A DNA stretch of 12,136 bases, taken from an uncultured Lachnospiraceae bacterium. GTDB taxonomy: Bacteria; Bacillota; Clostridia; Lachnospirales; Lachnospiraceae. Made by a program: the position numbers and the translations under genes. Location of the stretch: positions 1-12,136 of the forward strand of contig CAJTSL010000078.1 in NCBI GenBank assembly GCA_910578845.1. The letters run 5' to 3'. The notes under the pieces are model-generated. The model saw nothing but the letters and a program-made list of their open reading frames with translations, was not told the DNA's origin and made no database searches. Numbering within the stretch: the first letter of the stretch is position 1; every line of letters begins with the position of its first letter. Shown one piece after another: positions 7,614-12,136 of this stretch.

Positions 7614-7710
7614 GTCAATCCCTCCATAGTATTTTTGATATCTCTTTCATTTGCCGGAAAGCCAAGGATACCTGCCTGTGATTGGCTACAAGCTGGAATC
7701 TGCTCATTTC

Positions 7711-10700
7711 TCACTCTCTTATAGTCATCTCATAGATTCCCGATCCCCCATATCCGACTACATTTTCTTCCACCATCTGACCGCTTTGGACTTCTACATT
7801 AATCTGGTTAGGCAGGAACATAATATGAAGCGTCCTCATCCCGCCCCAGCCATCATCGGTGAATTCATAAAATAGCTCACCATTTTGAATCGTGCCTACA
7901 ATATCTTCCACCGACGCAATCTGTCCTGTTGCTTCCTGTTCTACATAAAAGGCGCCATAAAATTCATTGCCATTGCTGATGCTACATGTCAGTTTGTTTT
8001 CACTTTCCGGCATAGGGTTCTCATATGCCGCAACAAATCCGGGGGCTACAGTCCATTCTCCCGTGTAGCTTTCATAATTCGTAAGTGGCTCATTTCCATT
8101 TGCCAGTTGCAGAAGCCGATCGATATCTTTCGCCAGTACATTGCTTTCCCATGGAAGATAGTCGTTGATCTGGTCGCTAAGTCCCTCATTATAAGTAAAA
8201 TAGCCACTACAATCCTCATATATCCGCACTACTACATGCGGTATCGCACCCTGTGGCCCGCTGCCCGTCATATACTCCGCTCCTATGACCACGTCCTCCT
8301 TCCCATCAGCATTCGTATCCGTAAACATGACGAATTTTACGTCCCAATAAGAGCCATGGACACTGGTATGGTCTTCACCTATATATGGAAACTGATACAA
8401 AATCTCTTCATCTTTTAATAGATAGAAAGTGACATCCTCCTGCAAGCCGTTCTCCGAAGGAGCAGGTTCATAGGATACAAACCTTACTTCTCCCCAGTCA
8501 TTTAACCCTACTTGGAAAGACTGCTCCTCTAAGATTCTCTCCCCATCCAATTTCTCCTCTACCTTATCACCGGAAATGTTTTCGCTGATCACCATCTCAT
8601 CCAGCGAAGACACGCTTCCCTCATTCAAAGCAAACTCATACTGAATCTGCTGTTCCTTATCCTGATAAAGCCAGCCATCATATGGGATGTCACTTTCCAC
8701 TTTCGTAAGAGAGCCTCCTGCCTCCCCGACTGCTTCCTCCAGATCTGAAAAAGACATTCCCAGCATAAACCGTCCGTCCCGGCTCCCACCTTCCTGAATC
8801 ATGATTCTGTCCAACCCGTTCTGGCTGTCAAAATAGCAGTAATACTGGCTATTCTGCGCTACAAGAGTCCTTTCATCAACTTCGAAGGTACGCATGCCGG
8901 CACTGCTTAAAATCTCACGGACTTCCTCTATAGCCATGCCAAACTCCAACTTTCTCAAGATTGCCATATTGTTGTCTACAGAGTATTCTACTACTTGCAT
9001 TGGAACGAAAACATCACTATAGCGATTAGTCTGGGTTTCCACAAGATCCCCGTTCACTTGGGTTACTTTCTCCTTATCACCTATGTCCAGTCCAACAGCC
9101 AGCAAATCGTTGTCCTCTGTCAATATAAAAGTATTATATATATAATCCGTTTCCCATCTTACAAACTCCGAAGACCGGCTTATGGGGTCACTAAAGACGA
9201 TTCTCTCCGTCCAGGCCATTTTCACGTTATCCATGACCTTTGTAGGCGTGCGGACAAAATCATCCTCTGTCACAGGCACGCCGCATTGTCCAAAGACATT
9301 AAGCCCCCATGTATACAATTCTCCCGACTCACTGATGGCAGCACCGGTAAATGTCCCTGTGGTAACATATTTACATTGCTCCATGATCTTCTTGGGCTCG
9401 GCAGCAAACATTTTCACCGGGTTAGATGCATCCTCTTCCAATTTCCAGTATTCCTCATAGCTGTCACTTACATAGGTATGTGTTAAGGGCGCATACTGCC
9501 CCCACCAGTAAGCAGTCTTATTATTTTGGAGCGCAACGATACATTCCCTTCCTGCTCTTGCATAAGCTACATCTGTCATTAGAAGAACCGGTTCCGTTAC
9601 TTTTTGGAAATCGTAATGGGAGTAAACTTGAGACTCGCTTCCTTCTCCCAAAAGGACTTCCGAATGATTCAAACCGACACCATAGAGTTCTCCGCCTTCT
9701 GTCAGATAAATACAAAAATAGTCGTTCCAAGAGGCATCCACGGAAATTACATTTTCTGCAATCTTCACTGGCTCTTCATAGGATTCCTCCATATCATAAG
9801 TACCTGTACCAAGCTGTCCGAATTCATTCTTCCCGGTGCCCCAGAGCACTTTGTTTTCATCTATATAATAATGATTTGACGCAGTATAGCGGCTGGTAAT
9901 ATAGTAATCTTCCAACGAAAAACTATCCCCAATTTGAACCGTATCCAAATCTTCCACATAAAAAACCGGAAGCGCTTCTGCTTCTTCGCTATTTACCATG
10001 TCTGGATCTTCTTTCCCAATTTCGTCTACAGAATCTTCACCCGGTTCTTCCGCTTTTACCTTCTCCTCTACATTACTCCCCTTTCTTTCTGTCAGAAATA
10101 TCACTGACAGCGCTACGATCACAATTACTATTATAATTCCAATTCCCGGAAATGTATATTTGTATCTCATAATATTCCTGATCCTTGACTTTACATTTCC
10201 CTCATCAAAACAAATCGGTGCAATAAAGACACTTTTCTTTCTCGCCCCATTCTCTGCGGCAATATGAAGCAGCGCATAAGCGTACTCCTTCCGCCTCTCC
10301 CTGCTCATGCTCCGAATGACTTCTTCATCACATGCCTTTTCCATATCGCTTCCAAACAGGAAATATGCCATCCAAATAAAAGGATTAAACCAATGAATCA
10401 GACATACTACATACGCAAATATTTTAAACAACCCATCTTTTCTTCTGACATGCATCTTTTCATGGGCAATGACATAAGAAAGTTCCTCGGATTCCATAGA
10501 AACCGGAAGATAGATTTGAGGGCAGATCAAACCAAAGACCATAGGCATATCAATATTTTCTGCCCACCAGATATTATCATCTACTAAAACGCTCAACCGC
10601 AATTTTCTCTTTAGTGCAAAATAAGAATACAGCATATGCCCGAAAAGGCCGCTGAAACCTACCAACCATATAAATCCTATCATACTCCAAACGCCAAATC

Positions 10701-11136
10701 TTACCGGAGCATTATCTTTTATCTTATTCATTCCTGCTATATTTTGTCCCCCAGATTCCATGGGAAGCACAGCAACATTCTTTACAGGTTCTTTTTCCAT
10801 AATGCCCGGCGCAGCGCCCATCGCATTGCCGGCATTACCGGCCGGATTCACAATATCTTCTGTATCATAAGTTTCTTCATATCTTTCGCCTGCCACCGGC
10901 CGGTATTCTGAAATCTCCCTCATTTCTTCCAAAATACTGTCATTACTCCAAAAACCGACCGACAGGCTCAGCTTCCATGGAAAAATGAAATACAGAAAAA
11001 CCATCGCCCATAAGCCAAGAATATATTTATGCCCAATTTGCAATTTCTTCAGCAATAATCTGACAAACAGAGCAACAAGAATAATAACGACTCCACGCAG
11101 GCTCATTTTGATAAGCATACTCATAAAAACATCCAT
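7711..11136 (-). CDS. Giant M56 (BlaR1/MecR1-like) membrane metallopeptidase receptor with RCC1-like extracellular sensor
   Basis: This 1141-residue protein has membrane segments near 9-30, 36-55, 148-171 and 330-348, plus a hydrophobic helix at 238-262 inside the protease region. The zinc site HEKMH (225-229) and downstream MEKACDEEVI (265-274, Glu266 the likely third ligand) are those of M56 peptidases, which cleave or trigger cleavage of BlaI/MecI repressors. BlaR1 ends in a penicillin-binding sensor of about 260 residues; here about 790 extracellular residues follow an acidic linker. They hold about five RCC1-like blades (around 428-470, 477-500, 539-550, 602-642, 672-690; WGTGKNEFGQLGTG and YTWGLNVFGQCG are clearest), two BamE/SmpA-like repeats (LEFGMAIEEVREIL 730-743 and FMLGMSFSDLEEAVG 790-804), an EF-hand-like DTNADGKED loop (940-948) and a C-terminal beta-rich domain. 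No SxxK-type beta-lactamase motif set is evident. GGAG ends 8 bases before the ATG, and the gene starts 21 bases after the repressor stop. Confidence 0.88.
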   Translation of the reverse strand: MDVFMSMLIKMSLRGVVIILVALFVRLLLKKLQIGHKYILGLWAMVFLYFIFPWKLSLSVGFWSNDSILEEMREISEYRPVAGERYEETYDTEDIVNPAGNAGNAMGAAPGIMEKEPVKNVAVLPMESGGQNIAGMNKIKDNAPVRFGVWSMIGFIWLVGFSGLFGHMLYSYFALKRKLRLSVLVDDNIWWAENIDMPMVFGLICPQIYLPVSMESEELSYVIAHEKMHVRRKDGLFKIFAYVVCLIHWFNPFIWMAYFLFGSDMEKACDEEVIRSMSRERRKEYAYALLHIAAENGARKKSVFIAPICFDEGNVKSRIRNIMRYKYTFPGIGIIIVIVIVALSVIFLTERKGSNVEEKVKAEEPGEDSVDEIGKEDPDMVNSEEAEALPVFYVEDLDTVQIGDSFSLEDYYITSRYTASNHYYIDENKVLWGTGKNEFGQLGTGTYDMEESYEEPVKIAENVISVDASWNDYFCIYLTEGGELYGVGLNHSEVLLGEGSESQVYSHYDFQKVTEPVLLMTDVAYARAGRECIVALQNNKTAYWWGQYAPLTHTYVSDSYEEYWKLEEDASNPVKMFAAEPKKIMEQCKYVTTGTFTGAAISESGELYTWGLNVFGQCGVPVTEDDFVRTPTKVMDNVKMAWTERIVFSDPISRSSEFVRWETDYIYNTFILTEDNDLLAVGLDIGDKEKVTQVNGDLVETQTNRYSDVFVPMQVVEYSVDNNMAILRKLEFGMAIEEVREILSSAGMRTFEVDERTLVAQNSQYYCYFDSQNGLDRIMIQEGGSRDGRFMLGMSFSDLEEAVGEAGGSLTKVESDIPYDGWLYQDKEQQIQYEFALNEGSVSSLDEMVISENISGDKVEEKLDGERILEEQSFQVGLNDWGEVRFVSYEPAPSENGLQEDVTFYLLKDEEILYQFPYIGEDHTSVHGSYWDVKFVMFTDTNADGKEDVVIGAEYMTGSGPQGAIPHVVVRIYEDCSGYFTYNEGLSDQINDYLPWESNVLAKDIDRLLQLANGNEPLTNYESYTGEWTVAPGFVAAYENPMPESENKLTCSISNGNEFYGAFYVEQEATGQIASVEDIVGTIQNGELFYEFTDDGWGGMRTLHIMFLPNQINVEVQSGQMVEENVVGYGGSGIYEMTIRE

Positions 11137-11157
11137 GACTTTTTCTCCATCATCTTA

Positions 11158-11511
11158 TTAGTTTTCCTCGATAATCCGCTTCAGTTCTTCTATTTCTTCT
11201 CTGGAAAGTTTTTTCTGTGAGACAAAAGCCGCAACAAAATTAGGGAGAGACCCTCCAAAAGCCCCTTCCACAAACTCTTCACTCTGTTTTGCCTGAAATA
11301 ACTTTTTGGACACCAACGAAGATACAATACCATTATCATTTTTAAAGATGCCTTTGTCACATAGTCTTTTCAACACCGTGTAGGTGGTAGTTCTCTTCCA
11401 GTTCAGCTCTTTCAGGCTTAAAGATGCCAGCTCTCCTGAAGGAATCGGCTCGTTTTCCCAGATAAGCTCTGCAAATTTCATTTCTATTTCGCCTAATCTA
11501 TACTCTGCCAT
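11158..11511 (-). CDS. BlaI/MecI-family winged-helix repressor
   Basis: The 117-residue protein is near the usual BlaI/MecI length (about 123-126). Residues 1-70 form the winged helix: LGEIEMKFAELIWENEPI is the first helix region and WKRTTTYTVLKRLCDKG (38-54) the recognition helix. The C-terminal dimerisation half ends LSREEIEELKRIIEEN, closely like the end of staphylococcal BlaI. Asn91-Phe92 in LPNFV lines up with the Asn-Phe bond cut in BlaI during induction, so proteolytic inactivation through the neighbouring M56 protein is likely. AGGAGGGG lies just before the ATG. Two palindromic operators sit in its own promoter, so it should repress itself and the genes behind it. In beta-lactam systems the genes controlled are blaZ or mecA; neither is present here. 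Confidence 0.93.
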   Translation of the reverse strand: MAEYRLGEIEMKFAELIWENEPIPSGELASLSLKELNWKRTTTYTVLKRLCDKGIFKNDNGIVSSLVSKKLFQAKQSEEFVEGAFGGSLPNFVAAFVSQKKLSREEIEELKRIIEEN

Positions 11512-11523
11512 AATCCCCTCCTG

Positions 11524-11538
11524 TCTACACGATGTAGA
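11524..11538 (-). promoter_or_regulatory. BlaI-type operator O1 (TCTACA-N3-TGTAGA)
   Basis: A perfect palindrome TCTACA-CGA-TGTAGA. It lies downstream of the predicted transcription start of the repressor gene and just before its ribosome binding site. BlaI/MecI dimers bind TACA/TGTA-type palindromes, which this contains. Confidence 0.8.
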
Positions 11539-11550
11539 ACCTATATCAAC

Positions 11551-11579
11551 ATTCTACATTGTGTAGACACAATTGTCAA
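11551..11579 (-). promoter_or_regulatory. Promoter of the repressor-receptor operon with operator O2
   Basis: On the minus strand TTGACA (plus 11574-11579) and TAGAAT (plus 11551-11556) are spaced exactly 17 bases, a near-consensus vegetative promoter. Operator O2, TCTACA-TTG-TGTAGA (11553-11567), overlaps the -10 and the spacer and has the same arms as O1. The operator centres are 29 bases apart. Binding at O2 would block RNA polymerase directly. No other promoter of this quality is seen before the ABC genes, so this one may drive the whole block to about 3340. Confidence 0.82.
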
Positions 11580-11678
11580 GACTTTAGCCGATAGCACGAA
11601 ACGACTATTTTTCGGGAATAGAAAATGCCGATGTCAGGTCTGTTGGATAGTTGGAATAGGTGACTAAGAAAATATCCA

Positions 11679-12136
11679 TTATTCAAGGGTTTCCAGTGCC
11701 CCTATGAACTTGTAATGGATCGTAAGCCGTTGAATTTTCTGCCCGTCTATCTCTACGGGTTCAGAAACAAGAATTTTTTCTATCAGTTTGTTGATTATCT
11801 TGCAATTGAGTTCTGTTACTCCTGCATTTTCCTTGCGTGGAGTGCGCTCTTGATTTTCCTTGACGAGTCCTTTGCGTACATTTCATTGATGATGTTGCGG
11901 AACGGTGTAATGTCCATTTGTGCGTTGTCTATGGAGCCCACACCGCCATTGACCGCAATGTAAGTACATTGTGGTTGGGGAAAAACACCTCGATATATAT
12001 ACCCATTTCAAGGTAATTCCTCCCCAAACGTGACAGTTCTTTATGATGAGCGTTGACACTTCCCTGTCCTGTATGTCCTCGATAAGCTGTCGGAAAGCGG
12101 GGCGGTCGTAGTTCGTACCGCTGTAACCATCATCAA
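11679..12136 (-). pseudogene. Large serine recombinase (TndX/TnpX type), decayed and truncated
   Basis: Reading the minus strand from the right edge gives DDGYSGTNYDRPAFRQLI, the conserved part of a serine-recombinase catalytic domain; the nucleophilic serine would lie outside the window. A lost base near 12035-12042 shifts the frame in the middle of what should be KDLSRLGRNYLEMG. A second lost base near 11961-11966 shifts it again before YIAVNGGV and DITPFRNIINEMYAKD. After SRKIKSALHARK an in-frame stop (11816-11818) is followed, in another frame, by ELNCKIINKLIEKIL and IHYKFIGALETLE, the extreme C-terminus of the family. The central several hundred residues are therefore deleted. It cannot make an active recombinase. 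It marks a former Tn4451/Tn5397-like or ICE-type element whose cargo may include the genes to the left. Confidence 0.85.

Noticed and set aside
7615..7707. 30-codon minus-strand frame between the M56 gene and the lipoprotein gene, its stop one base before the lipoprotein ATG
   Set aside because: It has only a weak GAG-like ribosome binding site and no leader, double-glycine or cysteine pattern. A short frame this size is expected by chance, so I did not call a precursor peptide.
7711..11511. Beta-lactam resistance (bla/mec) regulatory locus
   Set aside because: The repressor and protease core match, but no penicillin-binding sensor motif, beta-lactamase or mecA-like gene is present.
11715..11963. 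Plus-strand open frame of 82 codons at the right end
   Set aside because: It is antisense to the recognisable recombinase remnant and has no independent support.

Overview
The window looks like part of an accessory or mobile region of a low-to-moderate-GC Gram-positive anaerobe, probably a clostridial (Lachnospiraceae-like) gut bacterium. This rests on the strong GGAGG-type ribosome binding sites, the families present (BlaI/MecI repressor, M56 receptor, VanW, VanT-like racemase, Tn4451/TndX-like large serine recombinase) and a Gram-positive lipoprotein. All convincing genes lie on the minus strand, so transcription runs from right to left. Names come from reading motifs and no database search was run.

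Right to left: a decayed large serine recombinase gene (12136-11679) carries frameshifts and an internal deletion. Next comes a good sigma-A-type promoter with two perfect TCTACA-N3-TGTAGA operators, then a BlaI/MecI-like repressor (11511-11158). It is followed by a very large M56 (BlaR1/MecR1-like) membrane metallopeptidase (11136-7711) whose extracellular part is an RCC1-like propeller plus other repeats instead of a penicillin-binding domain. After that come a YobA-like lipoprotein (7613-6960) and two ABC half-exporters whose genes overlap (6905-5106 and 5109-3340). A hairpin with a U-rich tail then separates this block from a tightly overlapping trio: VanW (3174-2329), a serine-acetyltransferase-like hexapeptide protein (2332-1844) and a VanT/Alr-type racemase (1863-730). 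After a gene-free stretch, an XRE/Cro-type regulator with its own palindromic operator runs off the left edge.

The best reading is a signal-responsive envelope-stress or resistance/export locus. The M56 protein senses something outside the cell and triggers cleavage of the BlaI-like repressor, which derepresses itself and probably the lipoprotein and ABC exporter. The VanW-acetyltransferase-racemase trio may be co-expressed by read-through or driven by its own promoter. It resembles accessory pieces of glycopeptide-resistance clusters, but no D-Ala-D-X ligase, D,D-dipeptidase or VanRS pair is present. The substrate of the exporter, the ligand of the receptor and the product of the racemase cannot be read from the sequence.
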